From Sulfurovum indicum (GTDB taxonomy: Bacteria; Campylobacterota; Campylobacteria; Campylobacterales; Sulfurovaceae), in NCBI RefSeq assembly GCF_014931715.1, contig NZ_CP063164.1:744001-808000 (forward strand): a DNA stretch of 64,000 bases, written 5' to 3'. The position numbers and the translations under genes were made by a program. A model generated the notes under the pieces. The model did no database searches. It saw nothing but the letters and a program-made list of their open reading frames with translations, and was not told the DNA's origin. Every line of letters begins with the position of its first letter. Position 1 is the first letter of the stretch. Shown here one piece after another: positions 35,610 to 43,853 of this stretch.

Positions 35610-37901
35610 ATGAGTAATGAACATCCTATCGACGAAGATGAGATAGACATCAAAGAGCTCTTTCGTACCATATACCGCTATAAAGTGATGATCCTCTTCT
35701 TTGTCCTGCTCTTTGGTGCTGCCAGTGCATATATCGCCTACTTTAAACCTAATGTTTATCAGGCATCCTCTACTGTAGAAGTGGGACTGCAGAAGCGCGG
35801 ATACGGCAGCAATGACATTTTGAGTATGGCGATGGATCCGGGTGTGATGACCCCCGATACGGAGATCGAGATTATCAAGTCCCGCTTTCTTGCCAAAAAA
35901 GCGCTGGAGAAGGTCGACTTCAGCCACCGCTACTTTACGACACGTAACTTTAGAGAGATAGAACTCTATAAAGCCTCCCCGTTCCAGGTAGGGATGCTGA
36001 AGGGGTTTGAGGTGCCTTTCACCCTTTACGGCGTCGATGAGAAAAGCTACCGCCTTGTTGTAGAGGGAGCCGAAGATGAGAAGGGGAGGGAGTGGAGATA
36101 CGACAAGGTCCTGCCGTACGGAAAAGAGATCGTCACCGAACACTTTCACCTCAATGTCGTGCGCAATGCTCCGCTTACAGATGAATCCTACCACTTTGTT
36201 GTCTACGAAGAGAACCTGCCGGTGGGAAAGGTTGGGGTGACACAGACCTCCAAGTTCTCCACGATACTGAAGATCTCCTATGAGGACAATGTACCTCTGC
36301 GTGCACAGGAGTATACCAATGCACTGGCCGAGGCCTATATACAGCAGAGTATAGAGAAGAAGACCAAAGAGGCGACACGCAAACTCGACTTCATTGACAA
36401 ACAGCTCAAGAAGATCACGGAGAACCTCAAAAGCTCCGCAGTGAAGATAGAAGAGTTCAAGAAAGGCACCAATACCGTTAGTCTCAGCTCCAAGGCGGAG
36501 ATCATCATCCGGCAGATGAGCGAGGCGGAAGCGAAGCTTGAGGAGATCTCCATGGAGAGTGAACTGCTCAACAGCCTCTACAAAAAGATCAAAAAAGGGA
36601 AACACCTCGAATCACTCTCTGTGGTAGGCATAGGCAGCGGGAATGCTGCACTGGCCGAGCAGGTCAAGGCACTCCAGGAGGCGATCTTGAAGAAGAAGAT
36701 CCTTCGTGAGGACTATACGGAGATGTACCCGGGTGTGATCAAGCTGCGCAAGCAGATCGCCTATCTGAAAAAGAACATCATCGAGACGATCGATAACCTC
36801 AGAAGCAGTATGAATGAGAAGAAGCAGCTGCTTGAAAAGTCCATTGCCAAGTACCAGAAGAGCCTGAATGTACTCCCCGCGGATGAGAGAATGTACGGGC
36901 AGCTGCAGCGCAAGTTTGCCGTCAATGAGAAGATCTACTCCTACCTGCTGGAGAAACGTTCGGAAACGGCGATCATCAAAGCCTCTACCGTCAGCAGGAA
37001 CAGGATCATCGATACGGCACTGCTCCCGGAAAAACCGGTCAAGCCAAAGCGCAAGCTTATTGTGCTTGTCGGACTGATCTTGGGGCTGGTAGCGGGGATC
37101 GCCCTTGCCTTCCTGAGAAACTTCCTGGATGACAGGATCAAGACCGAAGAGGATATCAAGCATCTGACGAAAGCGCCGATTCTGGGGTTCATCCCGCATA
37201 TGAAAGAGGACAATAACAAGCTCAAAGTACTCATCTCGCCCAAATCAGCTGTTGCCGAGTCGTTCAGGAACCTGCGTACCAACCTGCAGTTCATGGTACG
37301 CAAGGACCGCTCCCATGTCATCGCCGTAACATCGACCATCAGCGGCGAAGGGAAGACGACCGTCTGTGTCAACCTCGCGGCGATCATGAGCATCGCCAAC
37401 AAAAAGGCGATCGTCCTGAATCTCGATATGCGTAAACCGACACTGCATGAGAAGTTCGGCCTCTCCAACCAGCAGGGAATGAGCACGCTGCTTTCAGGCA
37501 GTACTACCCTTGGAAGTGTCATACAGAAGACAGAATATGAGAACCTCGATGTCATTACATCAGGTCCCGTACCGCCAAACCCGAGTGAACTCATTCAGAG
37601 TGAACTGATGGAGAAGGTCATTGAAAAACTGCGCGAAGCCTACGATGTGATCATACTCGATACACCGCCCATAGGGCTGGTCACCGATGCGAGGACCCTG
37701 ATGCATATGGCAGATACCAGCATCTATATACTGCGTACCGGGTATTCGAAAAAAGGGTTTGTACAGAGCATCAATGAACTCTCTGTCCTGAGAGAGATAC
37801 ACGGTCTGGGCATACTGCTCAATGATGTGAAGATCGACAAACACGGGTACGGATACGGTTATGGCTATGGGTACGGTTACTATGAGGAAGAGAGTAAATG
37901 A
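35610..37901 (+). CDS. Polysaccharide co-polymerase / tyrosine autokinase (Wzc-like)
   Basis: 763 residues. Wzz domain with first membrane segment about residues 28-48 (VMILFFVLLFGAASAYIAYF), a long periplasmic coiled-coil region (about 200-430), second membrane segment near 480-500 (LIVLVGLILGLVAGIALAFL), then a cytoplasmic BY-kinase. Its Walker A is in TSTISGEGKTTVCVNLA (near 577), the second nucleotide motif is LNLDMRKPTLHEKFGL and Walker B is VIILDTPPIGLVTDA. The C-terminus is a run of six Gly-Tyr pairs plus one Tyr, a clear autophosphorylation cluster. It overlaps the phosphatase gene by 4 nt. It sets polymer length and drives export. Confidence 0.95.
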   Translation: MSNEHPIDEDEIDIKELFRTIYRYKVMILFFVLLFGAASAYIAYFKPNVYQASSTVEVGLQKRGYGSNDILSMAMDPGVMTPDTEIEIIKSRFLAKKALEKVDFSHRYFTTRNFREIELYKASPFQVGMLKGFEVPFTLYGVDEKSYRLVVEGAEDEKGREWRYDKVLPYGKEIVTEHFHLNVVRNAPLTDESYHFVVYEENLPVGKVGVTQTSKFSTILKISYEDNVPLRAQEYTNALAEAYIQQSIEKKTKEATRKLDFIDKQLKKITENLKSSAVKIEEFKKGTNTVSLSSKAEIIIRQMSEAEAKLEEISMESELLNSLYKKIKKGKHLESLSVVGIGSGNAALAEQVKALQEAILKKKILREDYTEMYPGVIKLRKQIAYLKKNIIETIDNLRSSMNEKKQLLEKSIAKYQKSLNVLPADERMYGQLQRKFAVNEKIYSYLLEKRSETAIIKASTVSRNRIIDTALLPEKPVKPKRKLIVLVGLILGLVAGIALAFLRNFLDDRIKTEEDIKHLTKAPILGFIPHMKEDNNKLKVLISPKSAVAESFRNLRTNLQFMVRKDRSHVIAVTSTISGEGKTTVCVNLAAIMSIANKKAIVLNLDMRKPTLHEKFGLSNQQGMSTLLSGSTTLGSVIQKTEYENLDVITSGPVPPNPSELIQSELMEKVIEKLREAYDVIILDTPPIGLVTDARTLMHMADTSIYILRTGYSKKGFVQSINELSVLREIHGLGILLNDVKIDKHGYGYGYGYGYGYYEEESK

Positions 37902-38635
37902 TCTTCTCCTTTTTCAGAAAAGGGAAAAAGAAGAGCAGGTGCGGGCCCCAACTTCGGGTGGACATCCATTCGCACCTGATACCCGGCATCGATGACGGCT
38001 CCCAAAGTATGGAGGAGAGCCTGAAGCTGCTGCGCGGGCTTGAGGCGCTTGGCTATGAAAAGGTCATTACCACACCCCACATCATGTCCGACAGTTACCC
38101 CAACAGCGCCGAGAGTATACTCACCGGGCTTGAAGCCTTGAGAAGTGCAGCTGCCAAAGAGGGCATTGCCCTGCATATCGAGGCAGCAGCAGAGTACTAC
38201 CTCGATGAGCACTTCTATGACGAGATGAAAAAAGAGCAGATACTGACGATAGCGGGGAAGTATGTGCTTTTTGAAAGCTCCTATATCTCCAAACCGCTTC
38301 AAATGGAGGAGATGATCTTTGCCATCGGAGAAGCAGGGTATGAGCCGATGATGGCGCATCCGGAACGCTGCCGCTACATCAGAGAACCCGAAAAGGAGTA
38401 CCGGCGCTTTAAAGAGCTGGGGGTACATTTTCAGGTAAACCTGAACTCCTTTGGCGGACACTACGGCAAGAGTGCAAAGTATCTGGCGAACTATCTGAGC
38501 GAAGCGGGGATGATAGACTTTCTTGGTTCGGACGTACACCATCAAAAGCATGTTGATACACTCCATGAGGTCTTTCATTCTGAAGCCTACCGCAAGATCT
38601 TTGAACATAATACGATCAAAAATGATACCCTCTGA
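37898..38635 (+). CDS. PHP-family tyrosine-protein phosphatase (CpsB/CapC/YwqE type)
   Basis: 245 residues. RVDIHSHLIPGIDDGSQSMEESL is the metal-binding N-terminal motif (H-x-H), then VITTPHIM, LFESSYISKPLQMEEMIFAI, MMAHPERCRYI and DFLGSDVHH, all typical metal ligands of the Mn-dependent PHP phosphatases. The partner substrate is most likely the Tyr tail of the kinase encoded just upstream, with which it overlaps by 4 nt. Confidence 0.94.
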   Translation: MIFSFFRKGKKKSRCGPQLRVDIHSHLIPGIDDGSQSMEESLKLLRGLEALGYEKVITTPHIMSDSYPNSAESILTGLEALRSAAAKEGIALHIEAAAEYYLDEHFYDEMKKEQILTIAGKYVLFESSYISKPLQMEEMIFAIGEAGYEPMMAHPERCRYIREPEKEYRRFKELGVHFQVNLNSFGGHYGKSAKYLANYLSEAGMIDFLGSDVHHQKHVDTLHEVFHSEAYRKIFEHNTIKNDTL

Positions 38636-38657
38636 TAAGAATTCATTTGATTTGTGA

Positions 38658-38683
38658 TATCATAAAAAAACAAAAACAAGGAG
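38658..38683 (+). promoter_or_regulatory. Putative -10 box and ribosome site for the export lipoprotein gene
   Basis: TATCAT at 38658-38663 and AAGGAG at 38678-38683, 7 nt before ATG 38691. The -10 is only a fair match. Confidence 0.4.
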
Positions 38684-38690
38684 TTGGAAT

Positions 38691-39440
38691 ATGTTGACGG
38701 GAAAAAGTATAGCAGCGGTTCTTTTGGCTTTTTTGCTCGCAGGGTGCGGAAGCGACTCTGACTACAGACTGCTGCAGACAGAACATGCGGTCGAAAACCA
38801 CAAAGTCACCGATAGGAGCATAGAGTACCGTATTCTGCCGCAGGACAGACTGGCGGTTGTACTCTACAAAGACCCGAATCAGGAAAACATGGTAAGCGCA
38901 GGTGAACTTGGACAGAGAATGACCAGTAAAGGGATACTTGTAGATACGGCAGGGAACATCACACTTCCTCTTATCGGAAAGGTAAAAGTAGCAGGCTTGA
39001 GCCAGACACAGGCTGCGGACAGGATCACAAAGCGCTACAAAAAGTACCTGAACACCCCTTCGGTCTACCTGGAAGTGCTCAATAAACGTATTTTGGTACT
39101 CGGAGAGGTCAGGAAGCCGGGTGTGATAGAACTGGACAAAGAGAAGATGACGCTCTTTGAGGCCCTGGCACATGCGGGAGACCTGACAGACTCTGCTGTA
39201 CGGGACAATGTGATCATTCTCTCCAACGATACGCACGGTATGCATATCAGACGTGTGGACCTGACACACTTTGACACGATGACCTATGCCAGTCTGATGC
39301 TCAGACCCAATGACATTGTCTATGTGCAGCCAAACAACTGGAAAGAGTTTAAGATCGCATCGGACAACTTCACGGCACCGTTCGAGACGATCAGCAAGGT
39401 CGCTTCGCCGTTTGTGACACTGAAGTACCTGGACAACTGA
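38691..39440 (+). CDS. Polysaccharide export outer-membrane lipoprotein (Wza-like, short form)
   Basis: 249 residues. Signal peptide with lipobox LLAGC, acylated Cys at 19. The polysaccharide export (Poly_export) domain is YRILPQDRLAVVLYKDPNQ through GNITLPLIGKVKVAGLSQTQAA, followed by one SLBB-type domain (ILVLGEVRKPGVIELDKEKMTLFEALAHAG) and the closing LRPNDIVYVQPNNWKE. Shorter than E. coli Wza (about 379), lacking the extra repeats and the C-terminal membrane helix; such short forms are common in Campylobacterota. It completes the kinase-phosphatase-export set. Confidence 0.92.
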   Translation: MLTGKSIAAVLLAFLLAGCGSDSDYRLLQTEHAVENHKVTDRSIEYRILPQDRLAVVLYKDPNQENMVSAGELGQRMTSKGILVDTAGNITLPLIGKVKVAGLSQTQAADRITKRYKKYLNTPSVYLEVLNKRILVLGEVRKPGVIELDKEKMTLFEALAHAGDLTDSAVRDNVIILSNDTHGMHIRRVDLTHFDTMTYASLMLRPNDIVYVQPNNWKEFKIASDNFTAPFETISKVASPFVTLKYLDN

Positions 39441-39452
39441 TGCGTACGTGAC

Positions 39453-39476
39453 GGGGAGAGCCGGGTGGCTCTCCCC
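39453..39476. terminator. Perfect hairpin between convergent genes
   Basis: GGGGAGAGCC (39453-39462), loop GGGT, GGCTCTCCCC (39467-39476). Ten perfect pairs between the end of the export gene and the end of the minus-strand Cys-rich gene. No T-run on either side, so it is a structure barrier or factor-assisted terminator. Confidence 0.6.
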
Positions 39477-39479
39477 CGA

Positions 39480-39905
39480 TCAGGATTTGGGAGGGACCCT
39501 CTTCATGATGGCAAACCAGTCTCTCTTAAAATGTTTTCTGATGTAGGCTTCATGATGAGGGACCGTGCAGGCCGAACAGTTCTGATGCAGCGCCTCTTTG
39601 CTTTCAAATACACTTCCATCCTCTGAATCGATACTGCAGTAGCTGTAGAGCGTTTTGCCCTCTCTTTCCCTGAAGCCCGAGTCGTCGAACCTGAAGTTGG
39701 GACAGGCGCAGAGATAGCAGTTGAGCAGATCTGTCTCATGGCATTTCCGGTTCTCTTTGTAGAGAGGACAGAAGTCCGGTTCGTGTATGACCATATTTTC
39801 AAAACGGAAATACGCTATGACCTCTTCATCACTCATATGCGTAAGCTTCTCCATGATCTTCCGATGCTTCTCTCCATGTTGTCTAAACCAGCTGCTGTAA
39901 CCCAC
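39480..39905 (-). CDS. Cysteine-rich small domain protein in the cobalamin locus
   Basis: 141 residues with eight cysteines clustered as DFCPLYKENRKC, LLNCYLCACPNF, YSYCSIDS and HQNCSACTVPHHE, matching the cysteine-rich small domain family (PF04071 type). The pattern suggests metal or Fe-S binding. The family often accompanies cobalamin genes in archaea and Campylobacterota, but its role is unknown. It is the last gene of the minus-strand cobalamin operon and overlaps cobC by 23 nt. Confidence 0.8.
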   Translation of the reverse strand: MGYSSWFRQHGEKHRKIMEKLTHMSDEEVIAYFRFENMVIHEPDFCPLYKENRKCHETDLLNCYLCACPNFRFDDSGFREREGKTLYSYCSIDSEDGSVFESKEALHQNCSACTVPHHEAYIRKHFKRDWFAIMKRVPPKS

Positions 39906-40413
39906 GTTCGATCCTTATAAATTCGAGATAGTCTATCTTTGCTTTTGAAAGACCAAGCAGATAGAGTATTTTTTGCAGTGTTCCGGCATGGGAACAGATG
40001 AGTATCTCTTTATCGTGAGGCAATTCTGCCATAAAATGCCTGATACGCCGTTCAAAAGCAGATGCACTCTCAGCACAGACATAGGCGTGCCATCTCTCCT
40101 CCTCTTTTAAAAGTGAAGCATCATAGTCCTGAAGACGGCAGATCTCATCGAAACTCTTTCCCTCTATATGGGCTTTGAAGCGCACTTCTCGAAGCCTCTT
40201 CTCAATGGAGTACTCCTTTATGCCCATCAGCTCAAGTGTCTGTGTACAGCGTACCAGATCGGAACTGTAGACAAGATCGAACTTCTGTCTCTGCAGCAGA
40301 GAGATCTTCTCTTTTTTAAAAAGGGAGGGCTCGATGGAGAGGTCGGTCCATCCGTTATACCGTCCCTGGTCTCTTGGGTGCAGCGCAGCATGGCGCAGAA
40401 GGGTCAGAGCCAC
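39883..40413 (-). CDS. cobC: Alpha-ribazole-5'-phosphate phosphatase-like histidine phosphatase
   Basis: 176 residues. The phosphohistidine motif is LTLLRHAALHPRDQGRYNG (RH at 7-8), VYSSDLVRCTQTLELM follows, and the second catalytic His is in ILICSHAGTLQKILYLLG. The GRYNGWTDLSI stretch is typical of CobC/phosphoglycerate-mutase-like members. In this context it should dephosphorylate alpha-ribazole phosphate or adenosylcobalamin phosphate after CobS. The start overlaps the end of cobS. Confidence 0.85.
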   Translation of the reverse strand: MALTLLRHAALHPRDQGRYNGWTDLSIEPSLFKKEKISLLQRQKFDLVYSSDLVRCTQTLELMGIKEYSIEKRLREVRFKAHIEGKSFDEICRLQDYDASLLKEEERWHAYVCAESASAFERRIRHFMAELPHDKEILICSHAGTLQKILYLLGLSKAKIDYLEFIRIERGLQQLV

Positions 40414-41150
40414 AGCAGGGCTCCTGCAGCAAAAAGTACTGTCTCCGTACTCTCCAGCGTTGTGCCAATGACATCACCGTTGATAAAACCGAGTTTCCGC
40501 TTTATGGCGGCAGCTGTGAGATAAGAGAGCAGAAGCCCCATGAAAAGCAGAACAATAAAGTGCATGCCTGCTGTCAGGAGACCGGCCAGTGTAAAGAGTA
40601 TAAGTGCAGACCATAGATAGGCAGAGGTGAGGGCATGCTTGAGCTGTGTCAGAAATGAAGATCTGAATCTCTGCGTGTAAAAAAGCACCAGGAGCGCCAT
40701 GCGGCTGACCGTCAGTATGGCAATGAACTCGGCAAAAAGATGGTGCATCAGCAAAAAAACAGTACCGGAGCCCTTGAGCAGTACAACAGTGATGCCCCAG
40801 AGCACTCCCATCGCCCCTGCGGCAGGATCTTTGATGACCTCATAGGCATCTTTTCCGGAATGGGAGGCATAGAGGGCATCTGCTACATCGATGACCGCTT
40901 CGGTGTGTATAAAGCCGTAAAAGACCATATAGGCTGCGGCAGAGAGTACAGTCCCGTACCATCCGAGTGTTTCAAGCAGATGAAAGAGTCCGACGGTCAG
41001 AAGACCCAGGACGATGCCCACAAGCGGGAAGAAGAGAAGCATCGCCCCCAGTACCTCCTTTGAAGCCAGGTCATCACTGCTTTTAAACCGTACAGGCAGT
41101 ATGGAAAAGTAGGAGAAAGCAAATTTTAAACCTAAATAGAGATTTCGCAC
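40404..41150 (-). CDS. cobS: Adenosylcobinamide-GDP ribazoletransferase
   Basis: 248 residues, membrane protein with about six hydrophobic segments. Joins adenosylcobinamide-GDP to alpha-ribazole (phosphate), the last assembly step. It opens LGLKFAFSYFSILPVRF, and FIHTEAVIDVADALYASHSG aligns with the family metal motif HLDGLADTADA, but the first Asp is Glu and the Gly is Ala. GAMGVLWGITVVLLKG and GDVIGTTLESTETVLF (usually NGxTGD) follow. Length and position leave little doubt about the family. Confidence 0.9.
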   Translation of the reverse strand: MRNLYLGLKFAFSYFSILPVRFKSSDDLASKEVLGAMLLFFPLVGIVLGLLTVGLFHLLETLGWYGTVLSAAAYMVFYGFIHTEAVIDVADALYASHSGKDAYEVIKDPAAGAMGVLWGITVVLLKGSGTVFLLMHHLFAEFIAILTVSRMALLVLFYTQRFRSSFLTQLKHALTSAYLWSALILFTLAGLLTAGMHFIVLLFMGLLLSYLTAAAIKRKLGFINGDVIGTTLESTETVLFAAGALLWL

Positions 41151-42148
41151 AAGGCCTCCTTCAGTCTCAGCAGTGCCTGCATATCTTTGACTGCTATCCT
41201 CAGATAGCGCTCATCGAGAAATTCGAAGTTCGAACAGTCGCGCACCATGATCCTGTACGGGGTAAGCTTTGACTGGAAGGCCGCTGCACTCATCTGCCTC
41301 AATTTTACCATAACAAAGTTGGCACAGGAGGGAAATACTTTCTCTATGGCAGGATGCGCTTCCAGCATACGGACCAGGTACTCCCTGTGCGCTTCGTTTG
41401 CGCTTTGTGACCTCTGTGCAAATGTGCTGTCCCTGAGTGCCGACTGCAGATAGAGGCTGTCAAACCGTGAGAGCTTCCAGAGGGGTTCTCTGCGGTGGAT
41501 CTCCTCTATATTTTCTGCTGAGGAGATAAGCGCGCCTATACGGATACCTGCGGCAGCGTAGAACTTTGTCATGGACTTGAGAACATAGAGCCGTCTGCAG
41601 CTTTTCAGATGGGAAAGCGCAGAGCCGGCAGCAGCAAAGTCCAGGAACGACTCATCTATCAGAACGGTACACTCCTTCTCCCTCCAGCGCTCCATGAGTT
41701 CCTTCAGGAGGTAGCAGCTTCCGTCCGGAGTAGAAGGGTTGACGAAGACTACCAGTGACCTGGGCCGGACCTCTGCATAGAGATCTTCGAAGCGGTGAAT
41801 GTGATCGATGGCATATCCATGGGCCTTTGCAGCTTTCTGGTACTCCAGGTAGAGTGGCGCATAGAGGGTGGTATGTTTCAGACCGAGCAGTCTGTAAAGC
41901 GCATAGATGGCTGAAGTCGCACCGTTGAAAAGTTCGATATTGGAAACATCCACACCGTAAAGCGCCGCAATGTCACTCTGCAGTGCGCTGTAGTCGGGAT
42001 AGGGTGCCGTATCGATACTGTTGAAATCGATATCGAGCTCCGGTTTGATGAAATTGATATTGGAGGAGAGGTCGATGACTTCATCTACCCTGCATCCATT
42101 CTCCTGTGCGAACCGGTAGATATCTCCTCCGTGTCCGTTCTCTCTCAT
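41132..42148 (-). CDS. cobD: Threonine-phosphate decarboxylase-like aminotransferase
   Basis: 338 residues, class I/II PLP fold. It starts HGGDIYRFAQENGCRVDEVIDLSSNINF, typical of CobD/CobC-type L-threonine-O-3-phosphate decarboxylase, with VFVNPSTPDGSCYLLKEL, VLIDESFLDFA and the PLP lysine in YVLKSMTKFYAAAGIRIGAL. It would supply (R)-1-aminopropan-2-ol phosphate for the CbiB reaction encoded two genes upstream in the operon. It overlaps the kinase gene by 4 nt and cobS by 19 nt. Confidence 0.88.
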   Translation of the reverse strand: MRENGHGGDIYRFAQENGCRVDEVIDLSSNINFIKPELDIDFNSIDTAPYPDYSALQSDIAALYGVDVSNIELFNGATSAIYALYRLLGLKHTTLYAPLYLEYQKAAKAHGYAIDHIHRFEDLYAEVRPRSLVVFVNPSTPDGSCYLLKELMERWREKECTVLIDESFLDFAAAGSALSHLKSCRRLYVLKSMTKFYAAAGIRIGALISSAENIEEIHRREPLWKLSRFDSLYLQSALRDSTFAQRSQSANEAHREYLVRMLEAHPAIEKVFPSCANFVMVKLRQMSAAAFQSKLTPYRIMVRDCSNFEFLDERYLRIAVKDMQALLRLKEALCEISI

Positions 42149-42933
42149 ATCATACGCTCCAGTCTCTTTAACAGGATACGATAGTCACGCCCTCCGGCAT
42201 ATCGTACAGCGGCATAATAGAGCAGTGCATACCTGATGTAGGCTCTGAATGCAAACGCATCCATTCCGGAGCCGTAGTATTCCAAAAGCGTCTCTGTCTT
42301 CTCTTCGTTAAGCGATGCTCCTTCAAAACACCAGCCTGCAGCGACAACTGCCAGATCGAAATGGAAATCCCCCAGGCATATATCGGAGAGATCATAGACA
42401 CCGCTCAGTCTGCCCTCTGTGAACTTGCAGTTGTCAGGGAAGAGGTCTCCGTGGATGATCCCATCTTTTTTCAGGACCAGGTCACTCTCTTTGAAGTGCT
42501 GAAGCAGGAGAGGGTACCCGGTCTCTGCGATCAGCGCTTCAAGCTCTTGCCTCTGAAACCTCTTGGTGCAGGATATCTTGATGTTTTGGCTTTGTGCATG
42601 AAATGCTTTGAGAAAAAGAGCGATCTGACTGATATGCCGGAGAGTCGGCTTATCTATGCTCTCTCCGGCTATCTGTGTGTAGACAATAGCCTGGCGGCCT
42701 TTGAGGAGAAACCTCTCTACTACCCTGGGAAGAGGCAGACCGCTGATGCCTGAAAGCAGATCGGTCTCATTCTCTATCATCGATAGAGGCGTCTCTTTTT
42801 CAAAAAGTTTCAGCACATAGAGATCGTCCAAAAGATAGACGGTCGCCATCACGCCGTTCTCGGTGGGAATGAGCCGGTAACGCCGGTATCTCTTGGGCAG
42901 TTCAGCGTGTGTTATGGAGGTTCTTATACCCAT
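42145..42933 (-). CDS. APH/choline-kinase-fold phosphotransferase in the cobalamin locus
   Basis: 262 residues. The fold signs are VMATVYLLDDLYVLKLFEKE (P-loop region and Lys), the catalytic loop IIHGDLFPDNCKF (H-x-D-x4-N) and the metal Asp segment GVYDLSDICLGDFHFDLA. Families with this fold phosphorylate small amines or homoserine. Lying between cbiB and the threonine-phosphate decarboxylase gene and overlapping both, it is a good candidate for the L-threonine kinase that PduX provides elsewhere (PduX belongs to another fold). Ethanolamine or aminopropanol would be alternative substrates. This is inference from context. Confidence 0.75.
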   Translation of the reverse strand: MGIRTSITHAELPKRYRRYRLIPTENGVMATVYLLDDLYVLKLFEKETPLSMIENETDLLSGISGLPLPRVVERFLLKGRQAIVYTQIAGESIDKPTLRHISQIALFLKAFHAQSQNIKISCTKRFQRQELEALIAETGYPLLLQHFKESDLVLKKDGIIHGDLFPDNCKFTEGRLSGVYDLSDICLGDFHFDLAVVAAGWCFEGASLNEEKTETLLEYYGSGMDAFAFRAYIRYALLYYAAVRYAGGRDYRILLKRLERMI

Positions 42934-43853
42934 ATGAGCGCTCCTAAGAGTAGAATAAAAAAGATATCGAATCGTTGTTGAAAGGAGAGTGCATGGCGGA
43001 TATCTTCAGTCGTGATGGTCTCTCTCCCCTCTCCAAAACAGGGTTTGGGTCTTATTTTTCCAAAATAGGAGGCGGCTCCTCCCACCCGTATGCCCAGAGA
43101 GAAGGCCATAGCCGAGATCGGGTATCCTGCATTCGGACTGTCGTGATCTCTTCCCTGGCGGAATACTTTAAAGAGGAGGCCGGGTGCCTCTGCCAACGCA
43201 CCGCCCAATACTGTGATCATAACAGCCGTAATGCGGGCAGGTATGTAGTTTGCCGCATCATCGAGCCTTGCAGCAAATTTGCCGAACCTCTCATACCTCT
43301 CATTTCTGTACCCCACCATAGAGTCGAGGGTGTTGACGGCCTTATAGACAAATGCACCGGGCAGTCCAAAGAGCAGCAGGTAGAAGAGTGGCGCAACGAC
43401 ACCGTCCGAGAGATTTTCGGCATAGGTTTCAATGGCCGCTTTGTTGATATCGGAACGGTTGAGAGATCCTGTATCTCGGCTGACAAGATAGCGGATGCTC
43501 TGAGGGTCGTCAATGACGCCCTTGACAGAATCGAAGAGCATTTTGGAGGCGATGGAGGTCGATCCTATTGTGCCCATAAGGATCGAAGTGATGAGTGTCG
43601 GGTAGTGGCTGCCAAGAGAGAGGAGAAGGGATTGGAGAAGATAGGAGATTGCCGCGACTATTGAAATGAGAGATATGCCAAGCCATGCACCCCGGATGAC
43701 ACTCTCTTTATAAAAGTGTTTTTCAAACCATTTGATGTAGTCACCCATCAGCACGACCGGATGGCGGACAAAGCGGAATTCGCCGACGGTGCGGTCAACA
43801 AGGTAGGCGATGAGAGCGGTTTCAGCGTACACTTTGTATGATCCTCTCTGCAT
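42924..43853 (-). CDS. cbiB: Adenosylcobinamide-phosphate synthase
   Basis: 309 residues, membrane protein. ETALIAYLVDRTVGEFRFVRHPVVLMGDYI opens it as in CbiB/CobD; VSRDTGSLNRSDINKAAIETYAENLSDGVVAPLFYLLLFGLPGAFVYKAVNTLDSMVGY and DDAANYIPARITAVMI are conserved family blocks. It attaches aminopropanol phosphate to adenosylcobyric acid. It overlaps cobQ by 32 nt and the kinase gene by 10 nt. Confidence 0.93.
   Translation of the reverse strand: MQRGSYKVYAETALIAYLVDRTVGEFRFVRHPVVLMGDYIKWFEKHFYKESVIRGAWLGISLISIVAAISYLLQSLLLSLGSHYPTLITSILMGTIGSTSIASKMLFDSVKGVIDDPQSIRYLVSRDTGSLNRSDINKAAIETYAENLSDGVVAPLFYLLLFGLPGAFVYKAVNTLDSMVGYRNERYERFGKFAARLDDAANYIPARITAVMITVLGGALAEAPGLLFKVFRQGRDHDSPNAGYPISAMAFSLGIRVGGAASYFGKIRPKPCFGEGRETITTEDIRHALSFQQRFDIFFILLLGALIWV

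Noticed and set aside
35571-36605. 344-codon open frame on the minus strand opposite the Wzc kinase gene
   Set aside because: The plus-strand frame encodes a complete Wzz/BY-kinase; the opposite frame has no recognisable domain and arises from codon bias.
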